Below are positions 5,315-11,677 of a stretch of DNA of 11,677 nucleotides, in pieces. The notes beneath the pieces are model-generated. The model saw only the letters and a program-made list of their open reading frames with translations, was not told where the DNA came from and did no database searches. Each line of letters starts with the position of its first letter. The stretch's first letter is position 1. Made by a program: the position numbers and the translations under genes. Source of the stretch: Halovivax sp. (lineage in GTDB: Archaea; Halobacteriota; Halobacteria; Halobacteriales; Natrialbaceae); assembly GCA_007119345.1 (NCBI GenBank), contig SKPV01000070.1:1-11677 (forward strand). The letters run 5' to 3'.

Positions 5315-6076
5315 TCATGCGGTGATCCCCAGGTACTTGTCGAGGACCTCCTCGTCGGCCTCCAGCGCCCGGGAGCTGCCCTCCCAGACGATCTCGCCCT
5401 GGTCGATGACGTAGTTGCGGTCGGCCAGCTCGAGGGCGACGTGGACGTTTTGCTCGACGAGCAGGACGGTGATCCCGCGCTCGTTGAGGTCGCGCACGGC
5501 GTCGACCACGTCCTGGACGATGTACGGCGCGAGCCCCTCGGTGGGCTCGTCGAGGAGGATGAGGTCGGCGCCGCTCACCAGGGCGCGGCCGATGGTGAGC
5601 ATCTGCTGCTCGCCGCCGGACAGCGACGAACCGGGGTTGTCCGTCCGCTCGGCGAGGTTCTCGAACGTGTCGAGGACCGCGTCGATCGAGAGCCCCTCCC
5701 GATCGGCGGCGCCCCCGTAGGCCGCGATCTCCAGGTTCTCGCGGACGGTCAGCTTCGGAAAGATTCGACGCTCTTCCGGCACGAGGGAGATGCCGCGCTT
5801 GGCCGTGTCGACCGCGTCCAGCGAATCGATCGACTCGCCGCGGAAAGTGATCGAGCCCGCGGTCGGCGCCACGACCCCCGTGATCGTCCGGAGCGTCGTG
5901 GTCTTCCCGGCGCCGTTGCGGCCGACGAGCGAGACGATCTCTCCCTGCTTCACGTCCAGGGAGACGCCCCTGAGAACCTGCGTCTCGCCGTAGCCGGCGT
6001 CGACGTCGTGCAGCGAGAGGAAGGGGGCGAGCGCCGGGTCGTGGCGGGACGCCGTCGATCCGTCGTCCGCGCTCAT
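5315..6076 (-). CDS. livF: LivF-type ABC transporter ATP-binding protein
   Basis: 253 residues; one of the two ATPases of a branched-chain amino-acid (HAAT) family importer, sitting on the cytoplasmic face. Walker A is G-R-N-G-A-G-K-T-T (52-60), the signature is L-S-G-G-E-Q-Q (152-158) and Walker B L-I-L-L-D-E-P-T-E-G-L-A-P (172-184). The segment L-L-V-E-Q-N (205-210), with Gln where most ABC ATPases have the switch His, is characteristic of LivF. The first 18 residues are an extra polar leader. The ATG overlaps the livG stop in an ATGA, and a GGGGGG run (6085-6090) lies eight bases before it, so translation is probably coupled. Confidence 0.95.
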   Translation of the reverse strand: MSADDGSTASRHDPALAPFLSLHDVDAGYGETQVLRGVSLDVKQGEIVSLVGRNGAGKTTTLRTITGVVAPTAGSITFRGESIDSLDAVDTAKRGISLVPEERRIFPKLTVRENLEIAAYGGAADREGLSIDAVLDTFENLAERTDNPGSSLSGGEQQMLTIGRALVSGADLILLDEPTEGLAPYIVQDVVDAVRDLNERGITVLLVEQNVHVALELADRNYVIDQGEIVWEGSSRALEADEEVLDKYLGITA

Positions 6077-6873
6077 TCGAGCATCCCCCCGAGGTAGGCG
6101 TCCTGGACGGCCCGGTCGTCGGCGATCGCCTCCGGCCGTCCCTCGGCGATGACTTCGCCCTGGTGCAACACCGTGATGCGGTCGGAGAGTTCCATGACGA
6201 GTTCGATGTCGTGTTCGATCAGGAGCAGCGTCCGGTCCGCGAGCACGTCGTCGATCAGGTCGATGGTTCGCTCGGTCTCCTCGATGCTCATGCCCGCGGT
6301 CGGTTCGTCGAAGAGTACGAGCTCGGGATCGGTCGCGAGCACCATCCCGAGCTCGAGGCGGCGCTTGTCGCCGTAGGAGAGCGCGTTCGCCTCCGCCGTC
6401 GCCAGCCCGGTTAGCCCGACGTCGTCGAGCACCTCGTCGGTGCGCGCGTTGATGCCGTCGTGGCGGTCCGTCGGTTTGAACAGCGACGCCAGGAACCCGT
6501 AGTCGTCGCGGTGGACCGACTGGGCCGCCAGCCGGACGTTCTCGCGGACGGTGAGCTCTCCGAAGATGTTCAATATCTGGAACGATCGGCCGATGCCCCG
6601 GCGGACCCGCTCCTGGGGCGGGAGGTCCGTCACGTCCTCGCCGTCGAACCGGACCGTCCCCTCGGTGGCCGCCAGGCCGCCCGAGAGGAGGTTGAACAGC
6701 GTGGTCTTGCCGGCGCCGTTCGGGCCGATGACGCTCCGGAACTCGCCCCGGCGGATCGAGAGGTTCACGCCGTCGACCGCGGTGAACGCGCCGAATCGCT
6801 TCGTCAGCCGGTCCGTCTCCAGGATCGGTCGGGTGTCGGTGCCGTACTCGTCACGCGTGGTTTCCGCCGCCAT
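6073..6873 (-). CDS. livG: LivG-type ABC transporter ATP-binding protein
   Basis: 266 residues; second ATPase of the importer. Walker A G-P-N-G-A-G-K-T-T (50-58), Q-loop Gln99 in R-S-F-Q-I, the LivG-style signature L-S-Y-G-D-K-R (165-171) followed by R-L-E-L-G, Walker B L-V-L-F-D-E-P-T-A-G-M-S (185-196) and switch His221 in I-E-H-D-I-E. The C-terminal H-Q-G-E-V-I-A-E-G-R-P-E and terminal A-Y-L-G are also typical. The ATG overlaps the permease stop by one base (TGATG). A Shine-Dalgarno-like AGGAG at 6884-6888, inside the end of the permease gene, lies ten bases before it. This supports a coupled operon. Confidence 0.95.
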   Translation of the reverse strand: MAAETTRDEYGTDTRPILETDRLTKRFGAFTAVDGVNLSIRRGEFRSVIGPNGAGKTTLFNLLSGGLAATEGTVRFDGEDVTDLPPQERVRRGIGRSFQILNIFGELTVRENVRLAAQSVHRDDYGFLASLFKPTDRHDGINARTDEVLDDVGLTGLATAEANALSYGDKRRLELGMVLATDPELVLFDEPTAGMSIEETERTIDLIDDVLADRTLLLIEHDIELVMELSDRITVLHQGEVIAEGRPEAIADDRAVQDAYLGGMLE

Positions 6874-8864
6874 CAGTCACCATCTCCTGCGGGAACGTCG
6901 GTCGGGGTCGGTTCGTCCCTCGGGCCGGGGCCCGGCCCGCCGGGGAGGTGCGGTGCGAGCAGTTCGGGGACCGAGACGAGCCCCCGCGGGAGGAAGATCA
7001 CGAAGAGGATGAAGATCGTCCCGAGGACGAGCCGCCAGCGGGCGGTGTAGTGCTGGATCAGCTCCTCGAGGCCGAAGAACGCGGCGGCGCCGACGACGGG
7101 GCCGTAGAGGGTCCCCATCCCGCCGAGCAGCACCATCACGATCACCTCGCCCGACTTCAGCCAGTGGGCCGCCTCCGGCGAGACGAAGCCCCAGGTCAGC
7201 GCGAAGAGGGCGCCCGCGAGCGTCGCGAAGACGCCGCTGACGACGAACGCCCGTCGCTTGTAGATCGTCGGGTCGTAGCCGAGGAACCGGACGCGTTCCT
7301 CGTTCTCCCGGATCCCCTTCAGGACGCTCCCGAACGGCGACTGCAGCATCCGGCGGGTGAGCAGGAACGAGGCGATCAGCGACGCGAGCGCCACGTAGTA
7401 GAACAGGCTCGACCCGGTCAGCGAGGCGGGACCCACGAAGATGGCGACCTCGCTGAAGTCGATCCCGACGCCGCCGATCCCGTAGTACGCGGAGAACCCG
7501 AACAGCCCCTCCGAGCCGCCGGTGAGCGTTCGGCCGGCCCAGCCGTCGACCCGGTAGAGCACGTTGTAGTAGAGTTCGGCGAACGCCAGCGTGATCATCG
7601 CGAAGTAGACGCCGTGGACGCGGATCGACAGGTAGCCGACGATCCAGGCGACCGCCCCGCCGACCAGCAGCGCGACGGCGACGGCGACGAGGGCCGATCC
7701 GGTCACGTTGATCAGGATGATGGCGGACACGTACGCCCCCAGACCCCAGAAGAGGGCGTGGCCCAGCGAGACGAGGCCGGTGTACCCCATGACGAAGTCC
7801 AGCGCGAGGGCGAACAGCCCCCAGATGAGGATCCGTATCATGAACGTGACGTAGTGGGCGGAGTACAGCCACCCGGCGCCGAGCGGGACGAACGCCAGCA
7901 GCGCGATCATCGCCACGCTCAGTTTGAGGCGGGTCTCGTCGGCGAGCAGGGTTTGGGTCGTCCCCGTCAGGAGCTCCCCGCCGCCCTCCTCGAACTCGGA
8001 GCCGAACAGCCCCTGGGGTCGGAGCAACAGGACGAGGATCATCAGCACGAAGATGACCATCCCCTCGAGCGCCGGCACGTACGGGCGGAGGATCGACTCC
8101 TGGAGCACGCCGACGAGCAGGCCGCCGGCGACCGCGCCCCGGAAGCTCCCGAGGCCGCCGAGCACGACGATGACGAACGCCGGGATGATGATCCCCATGC
8201 CCATGTCGGGGGTGACCGTCGTGCGACCGCCGAGGATGACGCCGGCGACGCCCGCCAGCGCCGCCCCGAGGCCGAACACGAGCGAGTAGTAGCGGTCGAT
8301 CCCGATCCCGAGGTTCTTCACCATCTGGCGGTCCTGGGCGCCCGCCCTGATGATGAGCCCGAACCTCGTGTGCTCGAGGATCGCCCAGACGCCGAGGGCG
8401 ATCGCGCTGCCGACGACGATGATGAAGAAGTTGTAGACGCTGAAGCTGGCACCCAGCATGGTGACCGTCCCGGTGATCGCGTCCGGGCGCGAGAGCGATC
8501 GGGATTCCGGCCCCCAGAGCAGGTAGATCAGGTCGTTGATGACGATCACGAACCCGAACGTGAGGAGGATGTGGTAGAGCGGATTCCGGCCGTACAGCGG
8601 CTGAACCGCGTAGCGCTCCATCGCCACGCCGACGACGCCGACGATCAGCGGCGCGAGGACGATCGCGGCGACGAACCCGACGCCGCCGCCGAGCGGCGCG
8701 GCGACCGCGATCGCGAAGAAGGCACCCAGCGCGAACAGCTCCCCGTGGGCGAAGTTGATCACGTGCATGACGCCGAAGATGACCGACAACCCGGCGGCCA
8801 GGAGCACGTAGATCAACCCGACGGTCAACCCGTCCAGCAACTGTTGGATGATTCCGGCGACCAT
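6873..8864 (-). CDS. livHM: Fused LivH-LivM branched-chain-type ABC transporter permease
   Basis: 663 residues from the ATG at 8864; a GTG at 8888 would overlap the livK end and add eight residues, so the ATG is preferred. Residues 1-290 are a complete LivH: V-I-F-G-V-M-H-V-I-N-F-A-H-G-E (28-42), the coupling-helix region A-G-A-Q-D-R-Q-M-V-K-N-L-G-I (174-187), G-G-L-G-S-F-R-G (236-243) and L-R-P-Q-G-L-F-G (281-288). A polar linker of about 25 residues follows. Residues 313-640 are a complete LivM: G-Y-T-G-L-V-S-L-G-H-A (360-370), L-T-G-G-S-E-G-L (447-454), coupling helix G-I-R-E-N-E-E-R-V-R-F-L-G-Y (517-530) and G-G-M-G-T-L-Y-G-P-V-V-G (581-592). The Pro/Gly/Asp-rich tail (641-663) is cytoplasmic-looking. 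One chain thus supplies both halves of the membrane pore usually made by two proteins. It starts 11 bases after livK and overlaps livG by one base. Confidence 0.95.
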   Translation of the reverse strand: MVAGIIQQLLDGLTVGLIYVLLAAGLSVIFGVMHVINFAHGELFALGAFFAIAVAAPLGGGVGFVAAIVLAPLIVGVVGVAMERYAVQPLYGRNPLYHILLTFGFVIVINDLIYLLWGPESRSLSRPDAITGTVTMLGASFSVYNFFIIVVGSAIALGVWAILEHTRFGLIIRAGAQDRQMVKNLGIGIDRYYSLVFGLGAALAGVAGVILGGRTTVTPDMGMGIIIPAFVIVVLGGLGSFRGAVAGGLLVGVLQESILRPYVPALEGMVIFVLMILVLLLRPQGLFGSEFEEGGGELLTGTTQTLLADETRLKLSVAMIALLAFVPLGAGWLYSAHYVTFMIRILIWGLFALALDFVMGYTGLVSLGHALFWGLGAYVSAIILINVTGSALVAVAVALLVGGAVAWIVGYLSIRVHGVYFAMITLAFAELYYNVLYRVDGWAGRTLTGGSEGLFGFSAYYGIGGVGIDFSEVAIFVGPASLTGSSLFYYVALASLIASFLLTRRMLQSPFGSVLKGIRENEERVRFLGYDPTIYKRRAFVVSGVFATLAGALFALTWGFVSPEAAHWLKSGEVIVMVLLGGMGTLYGPVVGAAAFFGLEELIQHYTARWRLVLGTIFILFVIFLPRGLVSVPELLAPHLPGGPGPGPRDEPTPTDVPAGDGD
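6884..6888 (-). promoter_or_regulatory. Shine-Dalgarno site for livG
   Basis: AGGAG on the minus strand ten bases before the livG ATG, followed by GGTGA nearer the start. It is the clearest ribosome binding site in the window and, within an overlapping gene pair, points to re-initiation in an operon. Confidence 0.5.
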
Positions 8865-8875
8865 CGTGGGCGAGG

Positions 8876-10135
8876 TTACAGCTCGCACCCGGTGTCGTCA
8901 CAGTCGGGCGCGGCGCCCTCGCCGTCGAGTTCCGCGAGGAGGTCCACCGCGGCGACGTCGCCGTCGTCCGGCTCGACGTTCTGGCCCATCCAGACGGGGT
9001 TCATCGCCTGCTGATCGCACTCGCGGATCTCGACGTCTCCGAAGATCGACTCGAAGGTCATTCCGGAGAGCGTCTCCCTGACTGTGGCCGGATTCCGCGA
9101 GCCCGCCTCCTGGATCGCCTCGGCCACCATCGTGATCGAGCCGTAGCCGACCCGCGAGAAGTTGTCCGGCGGCGCGCCGTACTCGTCCTCGTAGGCCTCG
9201 ACGAACTCGGGGTTGGTCCCGGTGTCGACGTCCGGCACGTAGCGGGTGCCGCTGTAGACGTCGTAGGCCGCCTCGCCCGCGCCGCCCCGCACGACCGCGA
9301 ACGAGGCGGTCGTGGTTACGATCGGAATCTCGTCGTGGAGGCCGCGGCCGTGGGCCTGCGAGAGGAATCGGATGAGGTGGCCGCCCGTCGCGCCCACCAC
9401 GAGGGCGTCCGCGTCGTCGGCGCTGTCCATCAGCTGCGTGATGAACGCTTCGAAGTCTTCCGCTCCCGCGTCCGGCTCGACCGTCTCGACGTCCTCGTAG
9501 TCGTCGGTCAGCTCCTGCATCCGGTTCTCGAACTCCTCTTTCACCGAGTGGCCGTAGGCGTAGTCGGCGATCGAGTACATGATCCGTCCGCCGAGCTCGT
9601 CGGCGGTCCACTGGGACATCACCTCCGCGATCTGGGCGGTGCTCGTCTCGAACCGGAAGACGTACTCGTTGCAGTTCGAACCCGTGATGGAGACGTCCGC
9701 CGCCCCGGGCGTGTAGATCACCTCGTTGTCGAGGGCGACCTCGTTGATCGCGAGCGCGACCGAGCTGGAGATGGCGCCGGTCAGGAAGCCGGCCTCGTCG
9801 CGTTCGATCGCCTGATTGGCCGCCTGGACGCCGTCTTCGGCGTTCAACTGGGTGTCGTACTCCTCGAACTCGATCTCGAAGTCGTACTCGTCGCTCTCGT
9901 TGACGTGCTCGATGGCGAGTCGCTCGCCCTGGTTGCGCTCTTCGGCGAGCTCGGCGAAGTCGCCCGTGAACGGCTCCAGCACGCCGAACTGGACGGTGTC
10001 GAAGTCCTCGTCCTCGCCGTCCGCCTCGTCCGGATCGCCGATACAGCCCGCGAGAGAGGCGATCCCCGTCGCACCCAGGGCGCCGGCGCCGCGCAGCAGG
10101 TCGCGCCGTCTGTGATTGTTGCTACCAGACACCAT
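8876..10135 (-). CDS. livK: LivK-type ABC transporter substrate-binding lipoprotein (Tat-exported)
   Basis: 419 residues from the ATG at 10135; the long open frame upstream is a shadow of the divergent gene. The N-terminus has a Tat motif R-R-R-D-L-L (9-14), a short hydrophobic stretch and the lipobox L-A-G-C (28-31), so it is likely folded before export and lipid-anchored at Cys31 on the outer face. An acidic linker (32-46) leads to a type I periplasmic-binding fold from residue 48 (V-Q-F-G-V-L-E-P-F-T-G-D) to about 395, of the Peripla_BP_6/LivK kind. Four or more cysteines in the mature part (S-N-C-N-E, R-E-C-D-Q-Q, and two at the C-terminus) could form disulfides. It captures substrate for the LivHM-G-F importer. 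The ligand is not readable; the adjacent paaK favours an aromatic acid over branched-chain amino acids. First gene of the operon. Confidence 0.94.
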   Translation of the reverse strand: MVSGSNNHRRRDLLRGAGALGATGIASLAGCIGDPDEADGEDEDFDTVQFGVLEPFTGDFAELAEERNQGERLAIEHVNESDEYDFEIEFEEYDTQLNAEDGVQAANQAIERDEAGFLTGAISSSVALAINEVALDNEVIYTPGAADVSITGSNCNEYVFRFETSTAQIAEVMSQWTADELGGRIMYSIADYAYGHSVKEEFENRMQELTDDYEDVETVEPDAGAEDFEAFITQLMDSADDADALVVGATGGHLIRFLSQAHGRGLHDEIPIVTTTASFAVVRGGAGEAAYDVYSGTRYVPDVDTGTNPEFVEAYEDEYGAPPDNFSRVGYGSITMVAEAIQEAGSRNPATVRETLSGMTFESIFGDVEIRECDQQAMNPVWMGQNVEPDDGDVAAVDLLAELDGEGAAPDCDDTGCEL

Positions 10136-10195
10136 GTTACTATGGGAGAAGCTACGAGTCCACCAGCATAATCCGTTCCCCCCACATAACGGGAC

Positions 10196-10205
10196 TTTAT
10201 ATATA
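10196..10205 (-). promoter_or_regulatory. TATA box of the livK operon
   Basis: TATATATAAA on the minus strand is the strongest TATA-like element in the window, in a small AT-rich island. Transcription would begin roughly 25 bases downstream, giving a 5' leader of about 35-40 bases before the livK ATG. The element is partly palindromic and could also fire towards the PAC2 gene, but would leave a leader well over 100 bases there. Confidence 0.6.
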
Positions 10206-10372
10206 GGTCTCCGAGCGAGGGTGCACCACCGATCCCAAGACGAGAACGACCGACGGCCCCGGCCCATTTCGTTCCCACCGTCGGTCGTGAAGGAATCGGG
10301 GCGGCCCCGGCCGCACCGTTTCGCACCGTCGCGTGGGGAACACCCTTGCTCCCCCCGGTCGAACGTCAACCC

Positions 10373-11143
10373 ATGTCCGACCAGCGACCGAGCACGTCGT
10401 TCGAACAGCTCGCCGAGGTGTCCGCCGACTCGCCGACCCTGATCGAGGGCTTGCCGGGCCACGGTCTGGTCGCCTCGATCGCCGTCGACCTGCTCCGGGA
10501 CCAGCTCGACCTCGGCCACTGCGGCAACATCACGTCCGAGGCGTTTCCGCCGGTCGTCACGTTCGACGACGGGCTCGTCCGGGATCTCGTCAGGGTGTAC
10601 GGCTGCGGCCATCCGGCGGTGATGACCCTCGAGAGCGACATGGCGATCCCGCAGCGAGCGTTCGAGCCGCTGGGCCGGTGCGTGATCGAGGAGGTGGCCG
10701 GGGAGATCGGCCGCGCGATCTTCATCGCCGGGGCGCCCGCCCAATCGGAGGAGGCCCTCGGCGAGGTGAGCGCGGTCGCGACCACCGAAGCGATCCGGGA
10801 CGAGCTCCGCGAGGCCGACGTTCCCATCGCGGACCAGCGGGGGCTCGTCGGCGGCGTCACCGGCGCGCTCGTCCGTCAGTGCTACCAGGACGACGTGCCG
10901 GCGGCGCTGCTGGTCGTCAAGGCCCACCCGCAACTGCCCGACCCGCAAGCCGCGAAGGCCGTCGTCGAGACCGCCCTCGAGCCGCTCGTCGACTTCGAGG
11001 TGGACACGACGCCGCTCGACGAGAAGGCAGAAGAGATCCAGCAACGGATGGAACAGATCGCGAGCCAGTACCAGGAACAGGTCCAGCAGGCGGGCGATGA
11101 GGGCGGTGGCTTCCGCTCGAAGGGGTCGGGAATGTATCAGTAA
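10373..11143 (+). CDS. PAC2-family proteasome assembly chaperone homologue
   Basis: 256 residues from the ATG at 10373; an ATG nine codons upstream gives an unlikely M-L-P-P-V-E-R leader. The family signature is L-I-E-G-L-P-G-H-G-L-V-A-S-I-A (23-37), with further conserved parts I-T-S-E-A-F-P-P-V (53-61), I-F-I-A-G-A-P-A (116-123) and R-G-L-V-G-G-V-T-G-A-L (156-166), matching the archaeal PAC2 family (COG2047 type). Residues 215-240 are a Gln/Glu-rich probable coiled coil, followed by a glycine-rich flexible tail ending Gly-Met-Tyr-Gln. That end fits the HbYX pattern (hydrophobic-Tyr-any) by which proteasome partners dock in the 20S alpha ring. Archaeal PbaA, of this family, uses such a motif. 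It is likely a cytoplasmic proteasome-binding chaperone; binding here is inference. Own promoter not clear. Confidence 0.88.
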   Translation: MSDQRPSTSFEQLAEVSADSPTLIEGLPGHGLVASIAVDLLRDQLDLGHCGNITSEAFPPVVTFDDGLVRDLVRVYGCGHPAVMTLESDMAIPQRAFEPLGRCVIEEVAGEIGRAIFIAGAPAQSEEALGEVSAVATTEAIRDELREADVPIADQRGLVGGVTGALVRQCYQDDVPAALLVVKAHPQLPDPQAAKAVVETALEPLVDFEVDTTPLDEKAEEIQQRMEQIASQYQEQVQQAGDEGGGFRSKGSGMYQ

Positions 11144-11169
11144 ACGGCTGGGACCGCCGCGGCCACCGG

Positions 11170-11205
11170 CCCGGATACCGGGCGCGGTCGATCCGGATAC
11201 CCGGA
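11170..11205. repeat. Two related short palindromes between convergent genes
   Basis: cccgg-ata-ccggg (11170-11182) and tccgg-atac-ccgga (11192-11205) are two small hairpins sharing ccggatac. They lie between the stops of the PAC2 and SPFH genes, where transcripts meet. They could help end transcription, but there is no T-run, so terminator function is unproven. Confidence 0.4.
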
Positions 11206-11249
11206 CCGAGTGATCCGGCAATCGGGTGTCGGCCGACCGCCGACGACGC

Positions 11250-11677
11250 CTACTCGTCGTCCGAGGCGTCGGTGGGCCCGACGTCGCTCGTCATCTCCGT
11301 GTCCGATCCCGGCGGCCGCTCCGAGTCGATGTCTTCGCCCTCCGTGATGGCCTTGGCCTCCTGTTCCATCGCCTCGACGTCCACGTCGACCTCTTCGAGC
11401 TCGCCGATGATCTCGGCGATGTCGTCGAGCCCGATCAGCTCGCGGGTCTCCTCGTCGAAGTCGAGACTCTCGAGGGGCTCGCCGTCCTCCCTGACGTCGC
11501 TGCCGGTGAGGTGCTTGCCGTAGCGACCGAGCATCGAGGACAGCTCCTGTGGGAGGACGAACGTCGTCGACTCGCTCTGGCCGATCTCGGTCAGCGCGTC
11601 CATCCCCTTGTCGATGACGGCGCGCTCGCCCATCGACTCGGCCGAGCGGGCACGCAGGACCGTCGAGATGGCGTCAC
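11250..11677 (-). CDS. SPFH (band 7/stomatin/prohibitin) protein, C-terminal part only
   Basis: About 141 residues before the TAG at 11250-11252; the N-terminus lies beyond the window. The visible start D-A-I-S-T-V-L-R-A-R-S-A-E-S followed by M-G-E-R-A-V-I-D-K-G-M-D and F-V-L-P-Q-E-L-S-S-M-L-G-R-Y-G is the helical region that follows the SPFH domain in haloarchaeal stomatin-like membrane proteins. Its membrane anchor and SPFH domain should be upstream. The last 75 residues are a very acidic low-complexity tail (Glu/Asp/Ser), probably disordered. Such proteins form membrane-bound oligomers that organise membrane domains or control membrane proteases. The ATG at 11633 is internal, not the real start. 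Confidence 0.82.
   Translation of the reverse strand, partial: DAISTVLRARSAESMGERAVIDKGMDALTEIGQSESTTFVLPQELSSMLGRYGKHLTGSDVREDGEPLESLDFDEETRELIGLDDIAEIIGELEEVDVDVEAMEQEAKAITEGEDIDSERPPGSDTEMTSDVGPTDASDDE

Noticed and set aside
6948..9014. Very long open frame (688 codons) on the plus strand opposite the permease gene
   Set aside because: It is an antisense shadow of livHM: composition is Asp/Glu/Arg/Gln-rich with no fold hallmarks, while the minus strand gives unmistakable LivH and LivM motifs.
8876..11221. Extended 781-codon minus-strand frame covering livK and the opposite strand of the PAC2 gene
   Set aside because: Only the part from the ATG at 10135 has the Tat signal and lipobox; the upstream part is antisense to a well-supported gene and crosses the TATA box.

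Overview
The window is GC-rich and its proteins are strongly acidic. It also carries a Tat-type lipoprotein signal, archaeal-type PAC2 and SPFH proteins, and TATA-like boxes about 25-30 bases before several starts with few Shine-Dalgarno sites. Together these point to a halophilic archaeon (class Halobacteria). I cannot name a genus. No rRNA, tRNA, CRISPR array or insertion sequence was recognised.

Left part (1-3790): a 27-base tandem array is cut by the window edge. Then come, on the minus strand, a BtrH-N/DUF4872 protein (294-1304) and a VOC-superfamily protein related to methylmalonyl-CoA epimerase with a repetitive acidic N-terminus (1382-2011). A PaaI-type hotdog thioesterase lies divergently on the plus strand (2228-2626). 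A GNAT acetyltransferase follows on the minus strand (2854-3420). The 370-base stretch after it holds twelve copies of a 15-base unit whose best reading frame looks like a pentapeptide-repeat protein.

Central part (3791-10135): one minus-strand block reads, in transcription order, a Tat lipoprotein solute-binding protein (livK type), a single-chain LivH-LivM permease fusion, LivG, LivF and a phenylacetate-CoA ligase (paaK). The livHM/livG and livG/livF junctions overlap by 1 and 4 bases, so the transporter is one operon, with a clear TATA box upstream of livK. The 240-base gap between livF and paaK is GC-rich, holds a 21-base repeat array and shows no promoter, so paaK may be the last gene of the operon. 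The combination suggests import and CoA-activation of an aromatic acid rather than plain branched-chain amino-acid uptake. The nearby PaaI-type thioesterase fits this theme, but this is inference.

Right part (10373-11677): a plus-strand PAC2-family proteasome-assembly-chaperone homologue ends in Met-Tyr-Gln, an HbYX-like tail. It converges on the C-terminal part of a minus-strand SPFH (stomatin/prohibitin) protein that runs off the window.

The most notable points are four unrelated in-phase tandem arrays within 12 kb (27, 24, 15 and 21 bases), the pentapeptide-like frame, the fused permease, the HbYX tail, and the BtrH/VOC pair of unknown role. I do not see a clearly new defence or mobile system.
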